59,648 nucleotides of DNA from an uncultured Bacilli bacterium (GTDB taxonomy: Bacteria; Bacillota_I; Bacilli_A; RF39; UBA660), in the NCBI GenBank assembly GCA_934098525.1, contig CAKONZ010000009.1:1-59648 (forward strand), read 5' to 3'. The notes beneath the pieces are model-generated. The model had not been told where the DNA came from. It worked only from the letters and a program-made list of their open reading frames with translations, and ran no database searches. This document shows, in pieces, positions 40,265 to 49,071 of the stretch. How positions within the stretch are numbered: the first letter of the stretch is position 1; each line of letters opens with the position of its first letter. Made by a program: the position numbers and the translations under genes.

Positions 40265-42333
40265 TGTTCCACCTCATATTTTTCATTTGAATTTAATTTT
40301 TTGAAGTAATCATATATTATTATACTATCAGAAATTTTTAATCTCTTTTGAGTGTAATTTTTATATTTTTCAATATAGTCTTCTGGTAAAGGTATATCTT
40401 TTAATAGTTTGTACTCTTCTTTGTTGTCATTATAATATACATAATTTGTTATAAAATTACCATTTGGAAATATTACTACATTGTTACTTCCTATTTCAAA
40501 TATATCATGACCTAGGGCATATTTACAAGAAAAATTCATCATATTAGCAAGAGTTGGCATTACATCATACATTCCCATTACATCAGTTACTTCTTGAGAA
40601 TAGCTTTTTTGGAAGTTTGTATCGTTTGTCCACATTATTAATGGAACTTTTCTATTTATTTCTTGCCAATAGTAATCTAATTCTGTATAATTTGGGTCTT
40701 TTTCACTTAAGACATCATTTGTTTTGTAATCATAATTATATAATTTATTCCATTCTGATAAAGGTATTCTGGCATCATGATCACCATAAATCATTATTAT
40801 TGTGTTGTTTAATAAGTTGTTTTTTTCTAATTCTTCAATTAAAAGTCCTATTTGAGCATCTGCATAATGAACTGATTTGAAATAGTTTCCTAGTTTTGTT
40901 TTTTCTAGATATGGATATTTTACTCCATCTACTGTCATTGAGACATCAAATTCTCCGAAAAGTTCATTATAATCAAATGGTGTATGGTTACTTAATGTAA
41001 TCATTGTTCCATAATAATGATCGTGTTCTTCACTTATTTTTTTAATTTTTTCTACTGATTGTAGTATAAATGATCTATCTGATAGACCAAATCCTATAGT
41101 TTCATCAATTTTATAACTTGATTTATCATAGAAATCTGCATACCCTAAGTTTTTATGCATTATATTTCTATTCCAAAAATCTCCAGTATTAGCATGCATA
41201 CTAAATGTATAGTAGCCTTTATCTTTTAATTTATTATATAGTGATAAATATGTTTTATCAGAGTAATTTATAAATACAGTACCACTACTTACTGGCATTA
41301 ATGATGTAGCTAATGTAAATTCTGTATCACTACTTGTTCCAAAGCTAACCTGAGAATGAAAATTACTAAAATATAAGCCTTGTTGTGATAGTCTTGTTAG
41401 GTTTGGCGCTACTAATTGATCATTTATTTTTAATCCTATAACAGCATTTTGCATACTTTCAGCATGTATTGCTATTATATTTTTTCCTTCAAGTATGCCT
41501 GTATATTTATTTGAAGATGCTTCGCGTTCTTTTTCCTCTTCTTCATAAAATTCTGTTATTTCTTTATTAGCTTTGTCTGAACCAAATAATGATGCCATTT
41601 GTGGTTCTACACTTTTTACAACGTCATTCATTTGGTATAAATATACTCCAAATCTACTGACTAAGTATTCTCTATTCCATTGTTTATAGAATCTTGAATA
41701 ATCAATTGGTTTTAATAATATAAGGAATAGTCCTAGTAATAGACCAGCCCATATATATAATTTTATTAATATTTTTTTTCTATCAAATGTTATAATTTTA
41801 GTTTTTTCTTTTTTTAATACACAATTTATTACTATCATATATATTAAGAACCATAAGAATAAAAATACTTTTGGTTGAAATAATGATCCTAAGACATTAG
41901 CATCTCCAGTATTGGAGTTTGTTAAAGCAAAGGATATAAAAGTAATTGATATAAATGAACTATAATATATATAATATATCATGTTTCCTAAGTTAATAAT
42001 TACAGATATAACTGTCATTGTCATTAAATAAGCAAATTTGTTTTTTTTGAAAAAAACTGAGAATGAACCAATTATAATTGATATAACTAGATCCGCTAAA
42101 AGTGGCGCTAATGAATACCAGTTTCCTATTGTTAATGTTCTTAATAACCAAGCATTAAGTGTATTACCTATAATGAATAGGACCATTAATTTGTTTTCTT
42201 TTATTACTTTTTTTGTGTCTTTAAAGAAATTTTTTATAATTGATAATATATTGTTTAATATTTTCTTATAGTCATTCTTGTTTAATTTTTTATTCTTTGT
42301 CTTTTTGTTTTTATCATGCTTTAATAGTTTCAT
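40261..42333 (-). CDS. LTA synthase-family sulfatase-fold membrane protein
   Basis: 690 residues: five N-terminal membrane helices (about 45-215), then an extracellular sulfatase/phosphatase-fold domain. It polymerises glycerolphosphate from phosphatidylglycerol or transfers related head groups. Active-site elements of LtaS are all visible: IAIHAESMQN (metal-binding Glu), FGTSSDTEFTLATSLMP (nucleophile Thr region), MHANTGDFWNRN, ITLSNHTPF (His) and MIYGDHDARIP (Asp-His). The N-terminus is a Lys-rich cytoplasmic tail. It is the fourth gene of an operon starting near 45789. Confidence 0.88.
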   Translation of the reverse strand: MKLLKHDKNKKTKNKKLNKNDYKKILNNILSIIKNFFKDTKKVIKENKLMVLFIIGNTLNAWLLRTLTIGNWYSLAPLLADLVISIIIGSFSVFFKKNKFAYLMTMTVISVIINLGNMIYYIYYSSFISITFISFALTNSNTGDANVLGSLFQPKVFLFLWFLIYMIVINCVLKKEKTKIITFDRKKILIKLYIWAGLLLGLFLILLKPIDYSRFYKQWNREYLVSRFGVYLYQMNDVVKSVEPQMASLFGSDKANKEITEFYEEEEKEREASSNKYTGILEGKNIIAIHAESMQNAVIGLKINDQLVAPNLTRLSQQGLYFSNFHSQVSFGTSSDTEFTLATSLMPVSSGTVFINYSDKTYLSLYNKLKDKGYYTFSMHANTGDFWNRNIMHKNLGYADFYDKSSYKIDETIGFGLSDRSFILQSVEKIKKISEEHDHYYGTMITLSNHTPFDYNELFGEFDVSMTVDGVKYPYLEKTKLGNYFKSVHYADAQIGLLIEELEKNNLLNNTIIMIYGDHDARIPLSEWNKLYNYDYKTNDVLSEKDPNYTELDYYWQEINRKVPLIMWTNDTNFQKSYSQEVTDVMGMYDVMPTLANMMNFSCKYALGHDIFEIGSNNVVIFPNGNFITNYVYYNDNKEEYKLLKDIPLPEDYIEKYKNYTQKRLKISDSIIIYDYFKKLNSNEKYEVEQ

Positions 42334-42347
42334 AAAATCACTTCTTT

Positions 42348-43229
42348 CTATTTAACTACTTCATCTTTATTAACATTTATTGCTAAACCAAATACAAGTA
42401 AATATGCTAAAAGGTAGATCCATAATAGCAAAATTAGTATGTTGGCAAAGTTTCCATATACTAGATTGTATTTAGCTATATTTGTGATATAAAAGGCAAA
42501 TATTTCTGTTACTATTAACCAACTTATAGATGTAAATAATGCTCCATAAGTAGTGTGTTTACTTTTTATTGTTTTGTCTGGAGCTATGGTAAATAATAAC
42601 TTTATATTTAAGAATACTATAATAAATGTTGTAATATATTTTAATGAATGATAAGCATTAACAAATTTATCAAAAGATGAGGGTCTATTTAGTATTTTTA
42701 ATACAGATTCTAGAATAATATCTCCAAATACTGGTATACATATTATAAATGTTAAAAGTAAAATCATAATTAATATCATTATTATACTTTTTAGTTTTAG
42801 TTTAATGTAATTAGGTGCTTCTATCCCATATAATGTATCTGCTGCAATTGTTATTGATGAAGTACCATTTGATGCAAGCCAAATGTAACATATAATAATT
42901 AGTACTATATTAGTAGTAGGTTCAACATTTACTAAGGCATATACAATGTCTGCTAGTACTTTTGGTATTGCAGATTCTAATGTTGTTAGTAGATTGAAAT
43001 TTTTATTTATAAATGAAGCAATAAGAGCAATAATGGCAATAATAGGTATTAAAGACATTAAAAAGTAAAAAGCTATTTGTCCAGGTAATATTCTTAGTTC
43101 TGGTTTTTTTATTATTTGTATAAAATCTTTTATTGTTTGGTTGAAAGATCTTTTTACTTTTACTCTTTTTTCGTCTATTTTTTTATTAATTTCTTTTAAA
43201 TTAATTGTAGCGGTATTAGTTTTTGCCAT
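42348..43229 (-). CDS. YihY/BrkB family membrane protein
   Basis: 293 residues with six membrane helices. Family landmarks: ELRILPGQIAFYFLMSLIPII (the PAxxxAYYxLLSLFPL-like segment, about 55-75), YIWLASNGTSSITIAADTLYGIE, and GALFTSISWLIVTEIFAFYI near the end with LLLWIYLLAYLLVFGLAIN. The family has been suggested to be transporters or envelope factors; the biochemical role is unsettled. It lies 2 nt after the SBP-GGDEF gene and 14 nt before the LTA synthase gene. Confidence 0.85.
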   Translation of the reverse strand: MAKTNTATINLKEINKKIDEKRVKVKRSFNQTIKDFIQIIKKPELRILPGQIAFYFLMSLIPIIAIIALIASFINKNFNLLTTLESAIPKVLADIVYALVNVEPTTNIVLIIICYIWLASNGTSSITIAADTLYGIEAPNYIKLKLKSIIMILIMILLLTFIICIPVFGDIILESVLKILNRPSSFDKFVNAYHSLKYITTFIIVFLNIKLLFTIAPDKTIKSKHTTYGALFTSISWLIVTEIFAFYITNIAKYNLVYGNFANILILLLWIYLLAYLLVFGLAINVNKDEVVK

Positions 43230-43231
43230 AA

Positions 43232-45304
43232 TTATCTATAATTTTCTTCCTTATCTTTTCTCATATCAATACTTGCTTCATTAATTGCATCTTCTACTGT
43301 TTTTATTTCATCTTCAATCATGCTTGATCCAATTGCGGCTCCAAAACTATATGGTAATTTTTCAAATTCTTTCGCTAATTTTGATTTGTAGGCATTAACC
43401 TGATTTTTATTGTATCCAACTAAGAATATTAAAAATTCATTTCCGTCTGTTCTTACTATTTCACTTTTTTCAAGTTGAGTATTTATTAATACAGCAGCAG
43501 CTTTTTTAATTAAATTATTACCTTCTTCAGTTCCATAATTATCGTTAACATATTTTAAGTTATTTAAATCTGCTATTATTACTGTTCTTGGATATACTTC
43601 TAATTCATCCCATTCTTCCATTTTTTCATTTAAATAATTTCTGTTTTTTAGAGATGTTAACATATCATTATATTTTAAGACATTTTCTTTTTTGTTAAAT
43701 TTTAATTTTGAACTAGATTTTGTTATAGTAATTACTAATACTAATAATATTATTGGTATTAAAATTATTGCAACTATTATTGTATATATATATTTAAAAT
43801 TGTTTTCATTGTTATAAGTATTATTAAGATTTTTTATACTCATGTTTTTGTATTCATTATAACTTGTATTGTTTAATATAAAGTCAAATAAGTTATATAG
43901 TGTTTCATTATTATTAGTGATAACATAATGATAATTTGAAGAATAAGTATCTATAAATACTTGTTTATAGTCTGTTAGTTTAGAGTTTATTGAATAGTTA
44001 TTGTATTCGATTTCATCTAATACTAGTAAACCATCGTTTATGTTAGTGTTTATGTTTTTAATTAATTTTGTGTAACCATTAATATTGTTTTTTATATAGC
44101 TATATAAGAAGTTTTCTTTATATAAGTATAATTTTCTGTTTGTTAAACCATTTTTATCATTGATATTTTCTATATTTTTTGATAGAACTACCATATTTGA
44201 TAGGAATGGTTGTTCTGTTTTTAAAACGTTTTCATTGTTAAAGTCAAAGTCAATAAAGGCTATGTCTACTTTGTTATTTTTTATGTCTTCTATTAATTTT
44301 TCTTTGTTTGAATATTCTACTATTTTAAATTCCATGTTAGCCATGTTCATTAATGTGTTTATGTATTCTCCTGCTAAACCATATAATTTATCATTTTTCT
44401 TTTCATTATATGATGTTCCTTTAACATAACCATATGTATATACTTTTCTTACTAAGTTATTTTTTTCTATATCAGTTATTTTTGAATTCTCTTCATAGAA
44501 ATTCATTAGTGATTTTTCTAAATCATTTCTTAGATCTTTTTCTTTCCAATCTTCTAAATATTTTGATAGTATTTTGTTTAGACGTTCGTTTTCAGTAAAT
44601 CTAAATACTATTTTATTTGATAGATTGTTAAATTCATATTTAATGTAATAATTGTTTTTTACAATATTATCTAGTGCTGCATATCTAGGTACCACGATAT
44701 AATCAATTATTTTTTCATTCATAGCTTTAAATAAATTTTCTATTGATGAAAAACCTCTAAAATTGATATTTATATTTTTATAGTTATTATTAAAGGTAGT
44801 TTTATCACTGTCTAATACTCCAATAGTAGTACCGGATAATGAAGTTATGTCTTCTATTAGTTTATTTTCTTTACCTACTAGTACAAAGTTATCTTCTATT
44901 ACTAATATATCATTTTTATTTAGAGTGTCTGAGTTTTTTAGTACTAGTAAACTATAATTATTTTTGTTAGAGTCTGTATTTTCAGGATAGTTATAAGATA
45001 TTTTATTAAATGATAATTCAGTTTCTTCTTCAACTTTATTTAGAAATTCAAATAATAAACCTTCTCCATTTGATCCTATAACACTTAAGTTATTGGGAAT
45101 TTCTATATTTATTAATGTATCTTTATTTTTTTCTATCCATTGTTTTTCTATTAGTGATAATTTACTTTCTTCATCTTCTGCTGTTAAAAAGAAATATAAA
45201 CCTACTACTATAGCTATAACTATGATTAGTAATATTAATAATTTTTTGAAACCAAAATTACTTTTTATCTTTTTTTTCTTTTTCTTTTTGTTATCTTTTT
45301 TCAT
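43232..45304 (-). CDS. Periplasmic-binding-type sensor with GGDEF-like domain
   Basis: 690 residues. A Lys-rich N-terminus and membrane helix (about 20-42) lead to two solute-binding-protein (SBP_bac_3-like) domains outside the cell (about 60-270 and 285-490), a second membrane helix (about 505-527) and a C-terminal GGDEF-fold domain (about 540-690: LTSLKNRNYLNEKM, VIIADLNNLKYVNDNYG). The signature is DGNEF (RTDGNEFLIFL) instead of GGDEF/GGEEF, which makes diguanylate cyclase activity uncertain. It probably couples an external ligand to a cytoplasmic signal. It is cotranscribed with YihY and LTA synthase. Confidence 0.8.
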   Translation of the reverse strand: MKKDNKKKKKKKIKSNFGFKKLLILLIIVIAIVVGLYFFLTAEDEESKLSLIEKQWIEKNKDTLINIEIPNNLSVIGSNGEGLLFEFLNKVEEETELSFNKISYNYPENTDSNKNNYSLLVLKNSDTLNKNDILVIEDNFVLVGKENKLIEDITSLSGTTIGVLDSDKTTFNNNYKNININFRGFSSIENLFKAMNEKIIDYIVVPRYAALDNIVKNNYYIKYEFNNLSNKIVFRFTENERLNKILSKYLEDWKEKDLRNDLEKSLMNFYEENSKITDIEKNNLVRKVYTYGYVKGTSYNEKKNDKLYGLAGEYINTLMNMANMEFKIVEYSNKEKLIEDIKNNKVDIAFIDFDFNNENVLKTEQPFLSNMVVLSKNIENINDKNGLTNRKLYLYKENFLYSYIKNNINGYTKLIKNINTNINDGLLVLDEIEYNNYSINSKLTDYKQVFIDTYSSNYHYVITNNNETLYNLFDFILNNTSYNEYKNMSIKNLNNTYNNENNFKYIYTIIVAIILIPIILLVLVITITKSSSKLKFNKKENVLKYNDMLTSLKNRNYLNEKMEEWDELEVYPRTVIIADLNNLKYVNDNYGTEEGNNLIKKAAAVLINTQLEKSEIVRTDGNEFLIFLVGYNKNQVNAYKSKLAKEFEKLPYSFGAAIGSSMIEDEIKTVEDAINEASIDMRKDKEENYR

Positions 45305-45312
45305 AAATACTC

Positions 45313-45789
45313 CTATTTAGCAGCTGAATAACTAAAATTAGTATTGCTTCTGTTTTTATATCCTATTATTGGATATGAAGCTGCTTCTTTGTTTGAATTA
45401 ACAATATATATTTCGTAATCAAAATACGCTATTTGTTTTTCATCGAATGATTCTATAAATACTTTTGATAATTCTTTTGCTTTACTAGGATCTGTATTTT
45501 CTTTTACTGTTACTGTTGTTTTTATAATTCTTCCTGATATGTAGCATTTTGCAGAATCTACTATTTCTTGTTCTTCTAATTTTTTATTAACTTTTTTTAG
45601 GTCTTTATCACTAGGTAAAACTTCTTCTATTTTATCTAGTCTATTACCATATTTGACATTACTTGAACTTGATGGTACTAAGAACTTATATAGTCCAAAT
45701 ACTATTACTAATAATAGTATAAATGCTGATATTACTATAAGTGTAAATTTATTGTTTTTAATTTCCTTTTTTAATATTTTTTTATTCAT
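45313..45789 (-). CDS. Small exported protein, first gene of envelope operon
   Basis: 158 residues: cytoplasmic Lys-rich start, one membrane helix (about 16-36), then a soluble outside domain (about 50-158) with the segment DSAKCYISGRIIKTTVTVKE and an acidic helical stretch. No family recognised. It starts 8 nt before the sensor gene and is read from the TTGATT-N17-TATAAT promoter just downstream of gatB. Confidence 0.6.
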   Translation of the reverse strand: MNKKILKKEIKNNKFTLIVISAFILLLVIVFGLYKFLVPSSSSNVKYGNRLDKIEEVLPSDKDLKKVNKKLEEQEIVDSAKCYISGRIIKTTVTVKENTDPSKAKELSKVFIESFDEKQIAYFDYEIYIVNSNKEAASYPIIGYKNRSNTNFSYSAAK

Positions 45790-45811
45790 AAAACACTTCC
45801 TATCTTGTTAT

Positions 45812-45840
45812 ATTATACAATATAATCTTTTTTTAATCAA
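45812..45840 (-). promoter_or_regulatory. Promoter of the envelope operon
   Basis: TTGATT (45835-45840), 17-nt spacer, TATAAT (45812-45817) on the minus strand, directly after the gatB stop codon. It would drive genes from 45789 down to 39635. Confidence 0.75.
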
Positions 45841-45841
45841 T

Positions 45842-47260
45842 TTACATGTTTTTTGACAGTAAATCTAATAATATTTCATTTATTTTTTTAGGATTAGCGC
45901 TACCTTTTGTTTTTTTCATGCACATTCCCATTAAAAATTTAAGAGCATTTTCTTTGCCATTTTTGTAATCATTTACAGATGATTGTTGTTCTTCTAATAC
46001 ACTTTTTACTATTTCTGTTATTTCTTGTTCATTATTATTCATAACTGAGATGTTATTTTTTTTCAATGTTTCTTTTACTGATAAGTCTTGTTCTAGTAAG
46101 TCATTTAATATTTCTTTAAATATTTTAGAGTTTATTTCATTGTTTTTTAACATATCTACTAATTCTATAAATTTTTCTTTAGTCATTTTTGTTTCAAATA
46201 TAGATTTTTTTTCTTTATTTAAATATGCTGATATATCTCCTAGTAAAATATTACTTGCTATTTTAAAATCTATATTTGTTTCTATGAAGTTATTTAGATA
46301 ATCTGATATTTCTTTATTGTTAATTATTTTTTCTATATTGATTTCTAATATACCTCTATTTAAATATATGCTTCTTCTTTCGTCAGGTAGTAATTTTATT
46401 TTTTCCTTTTCTGTTTTTATCATTTCATCATCTAAATAAAGATATGGTATATCTGGTTCTGGTAAGTATCTATATTCATTACCTACTTCTTTTTTTCTCA
46501 TTGGTAATGTTGAGTTGTTTTTTGAGTCAAATTTTCTTGTTTCTTCTTCTATTTCTTTTTGTTCTTCAAGAAGTTTTGTTTGACGAGCTATTTCACTTTC
46601 AATAGCAATTCCTACATTTGATATAGAACCTATATTTTTTACTTCACATTTTGTTCCTAAGATGTCAGTATTGCTTACAGATACATTTACATCTGCTCTC
46701 ATACTTCCTTCTTCTATTTTACAGTCAGATATGTCTAGATAGAATAATAGTTCTCTTAATCTTTCTAGATATTTCATGGCTTCTTCAGGGGTATGCATTT
46801 CTGGTTTTGATACTATTTCTATTAATGGTACTCCTGCTCTATTGTAGTTTAATAGAGTTTTTTTATTAGAGTGTAAGCTTTTTGCTGTGTCTTCTTCGAT
46901 GTGAATTCTTTCTATTCCTATGAATTTATCTTTATATAAGTTTATGTATCCATCATGACCAATAGGAGTTCTTGCTTGTGTTATTTGGTATCCTTTTGGT
47001 AGGTCAGGATAAAAGTAATTTTTTCTATCAAAATGCATTTTTTTATTTATTTCACAGTTTAGAGCTAAGGCCGCTCTTAAGGCTTTTTTTACTACTTCTA
47101 TATTTAAACTTGGTAGTGTTCCTGGGTATCCTAAATCTATTTCATTGACATTACTATTAGCGTAGGCATCATAGTTATTTAAACTAGGAGAAAAAACTTT
47201 GGTATTTGTTTTTAATTCTACATGTACTTCAATTCCTATTGTAGCTTTGTAATTATTCAT
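45842..47260 (-). CDS. gatB: Asp-tRNA(Asn)/Glu-tRNA(Gln) amidotransferase subunit B
   Basis: 472 residues. GatB activates the misacylated tRNA's carboxylate with ATP and receives ammonia from GatA, forming Gln-tRNA(Gln) or Asn-tRNA(Asn). Motifs: ATIGIEVHVELKT, HFDRKNYFYPDLPKGYQITQ, RIHIEEDTAKSLH, NRAGVPLIEIVSKPEM, SMRADVNVSV and the C-terminal YqeY-like helical domain ending MGMCMKKTKGSANP. Its ATG overlaps the end of gatA by 8 nt with AGGAGGTAAAA upstream, so the order gatC-gatA-gatB is translated as a unit. Confidence 0.96.
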   Translation of the reverse strand: MNNYKATIGIEVHVELKTNTKVFSPSLNNYDAYANSNVNEIDLGYPGTLPSLNIEVVKKALRAALALNCEINKKMHFDRKNYFYPDLPKGYQITQARTPIGHDGYINLYKDKFIGIERIHIEEDTAKSLHSNKKTLLNYNRAGVPLIEIVSKPEMHTPEEAMKYLERLRELLFYLDISDCKIEEGSMRADVNVSVSNTDILGTKCEVKNIGSISNVGIAIESEIARQTKLLEEQKEIEEETRKFDSKNNSTLPMRKKEVGNEYRYLPEPDIPYLYLDDEMIKTEKEKIKLLPDERRSIYLNRGILEINIEKIINNKEISDYLNNFIETNIDFKIASNILLGDISAYLNKEKKSIFETKMTKEKFIELVDMLKNNEINSKIFKEILNDLLEQDLSVKETLKKNNISVMNNNEQEITEIVKSVLEEQQSSVNDYKNGKENALKFLMGMCMKKTKGSANPKKINEILLDLLSKNM

Positions 47261-48683
47261 TTTTACCTCCTATATTTTTTTCTATAAATGACGCTAATTG
47301 ATAAATTTTAGCTTCTTCAAATCTATTACCAATAATTTGCATACCAATTGGAAGTGATTCTTTTGATATACCAATTGGTAATGACATAGAACAACATCCA
47401 GTCATGTTAACTGGTATAGTTAAAATATCATCAATGAAACTTTTGTTAGGATCTGATAAGTTTTCTCCAATTTCATATGGTAATGTTGTTGTAGTTGGTC
47501 CTAATATTAGGTCGTATTGTTCAAATACTTTATCAAATGCATTTTTCATTGATTCTCTTATTTTTAATGCTTTGTTGTAGTATGTTAAAGCATTAGTACT
47601 ACTAAGTAGGAATGATCCTATCATTATTCTTCTTTTTACCTCTTCTCCAAAAGCATTTCTTGTTAAAGCATATTGTTCATATATGTTCTTAGCATCTTTA
47701 GCTGAGTATCCATATTTTATTCCATCATATCTAGCTAAGTTAGTTGAAGCTTCTCCTAGAGCTATAATTTGGTATAAAGGTACGGCTTCGTCTATATATT
47801 TTATATCTATTACGTCTACTTTTACATTGTTTTGTTTTAGTAATTCTATTGTTTTATTGAATTGCTTTAATATTTGTTTATCAATGACATCACTGATATA
47901 AAAACTTGGAATTGCTATTTTTAGATTAGATATATCTTTGCCAATAAATCTTGTGAAGTCTTCATTAGTAGCACTGTTAGTTAAGTCTCTTTCGTCTTTT
48001 TGACATATTGCATTTAATAGCAAGGCATTTTCATAGACGTTTCTTGTCATTGGACCAATTTGATCTAAGCTTGAGGCAAAAGCAATTAAACCATATCTAG
48101 ATACTCTTCCATAACTTGGTTTTAGTCCTACTATTCCACAGAATGATGATGGTTGTCTTATTGATCCTCCTGTGTCACTTCCTAATGCTAGGGGTGTTAT
48201 TCCAGCGCTTACGCATGCAGCTGATCCTCCAGATGAGCCTCCTGCTACTAGTTTTTTATTTATTGGGTTTTTTACAGGACCATAGTAACTTGTTTGATTA
48301 GATGAACCCATTGCAAATTCATCCATATTGGTTTTTCCTATTATAATCATGTTTTTTTGTTCAATTAAGTCACAAACAAAAGCATTATAAATAGGATAAA
48401 AATTATCTAACATTAAACTTCCTGCTGTAGTTCTTAAATCTTTTGTTATTATGTTGTCTTTTATAGCAATTGGAATACCAAATAATAAGTTATCAACTTC
48501 TTTATTATCTAATTCTTTAGCTTTTTTTATTGCTTCTTCTTTGTTTAAAGTAATAAAACAGTTTAGGTCTTTATTTTCTTCAACTTTTCTGAAAGCTTCA
48601 TTAACTAAGTCTATTACTTTGATTTCTTTATTTTTTAACATTTCATTTATTTTTGAAATTGGCAATGATAAATAATTACTCAT
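47253..48683 (-). CDS. gatA: Asp-tRNA(Asn)/Glu-tRNA(Gln) amidotransferase subunit A
   Basis: 476 residues of the amidase-signature family, the glutaminase subunit of GatCAB. The Ser-cisSer-Lys triad is evident: Lys in FGIPIAIKDNI, and both Ser in GGSSGGSAACVSAG...ALGSDTGGSIRQPSSFCG. The ATG at 48681-48683 follows AGAGGTGTTTTTG; the in-frame GTG three codons upstream is within that site. It overlaps gatC by 8 nt. Confidence 0.96.
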   Translation of the reverse strand: MSNYLSLPISKINEMLKNKEIKVIDLVNEAFRKVEENKDLNCFITLNKEEAIKKAKELDNKEVDNLLFGIPIAIKDNIITKDLRTTAGSLMLDNFYPIYNAFVCDLIEQKNMIIIGKTNMDEFAMGSSNQTSYYGPVKNPINKKLVAGGSSGGSAACVSAGITPLALGSDTGGSIRQPSSFCGIVGLKPSYGRVSRYGLIAFASSLDQIGPMTRNVYENALLLNAICQKDERDLTNSATNEDFTRFIGKDISNLKIAIPSFYISDVIDKQILKQFNKTIELLKQNNVKVDVIDIKYIDEAVPLYQIIALGEASTNLARYDGIKYGYSAKDAKNIYEQYALTRNAFGEEVKRRIMIGSFLLSSTNALTYYNKALKIRESMKNAFDKVFEQYDLILGPTTTTLPYEIGENLSDPNKSFIDDILTIPVNMTGCCSMSLPIGISKESLPIGMQIIGNRFEEAKIYQLASFIEKNIGGKNE

Positions 48684-48969
48684 CAAAAACACCTCTTACT
48701 TCTACAAATTTGTCAAATTTATTTGGGACATTTTTTAATATTTGTTCTGTTTCTAATTCATATGATTCTTCATCATTTCTTAGATTACATTTTTCTTTTG
48801 TTGGGGATATTAAAATTTTGTCTTGTTCTAATTCGATATCGTTAATTTTATCTATTTCATCTAATATAGATTTTAATTGGTAAGCGTATTTTTCTACTTC
48901 CTCTTCAGTTAGTTTTAATCTTGCTAATTTGGCAACGTGTAATACTTCTTCATTTGTTAATCTTTTCAT
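48676..48969 (-). CDS. gatC: Asp-tRNA(Asn)/Glu-tRNA(Gln) amidotransferase subunit C
   Basis: A 97-residue GatC, the small clamp that holds GatA and GatB together. It has the typical LTNEEVLHVAKLARLKLTEEE start, the Ile/Asp-rich middle (LKSILDEIDKINDI) and a C-terminal charged tail. ATG has a GATGGAGGTTAATT site. It is the first gene of the operon, with an extended -10 (TGTTATAAT) promoter upstream. Confidence 0.94.
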   Translation of the reverse strand: MKRLTNEEVLHVAKLARLKLTEEEVEKYAYQLKSILDEIDKINDIELEQDKILISPTKEKCNLRNDEESYELETEQILKNVPNKFDKFVEVRGVFDE

Positions 48970-48988
48970 AATTAACCTCCATCTTTAG

Positions 48989-48997
48989 TATTATAAC
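48989..48997 (-). promoter_or_regulatory. Extended -10 of gatCAB
   Basis: TGTTATAAT on the minus strand about 20-30 nt upstream of gatC; no good -35 at 17 nt. Position is approximate within a few bases. Confidence 0.45.
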
Positions 48998-49045
48998 AAA
49001 AAGTCCTACAATTTTCTATCTTTTACTAACATTTTATTAAAAATA

Positions 49046-49054
49046 TGGTATACT
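49046..49054 (+). promoter_or_regulatory. Extended -10 of murT-gatD
   Basis: TGGTATACT on the plus strand about 20 nt upstream of the murT start, without a clear -35 box. Position is approximate within a few bases. Confidence 0.4.
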
Positions 49055-49071
49055 TTTACTGGAGGTAGATT

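Noticed and set aside
45312..45330. Possible tandem sigma-54-type or unusual promoter inside the envelope operon
   Set aside because: Gene gaps are 2-14 nt with normal binding sites; no motif beyond chance in AT-rich DNA.
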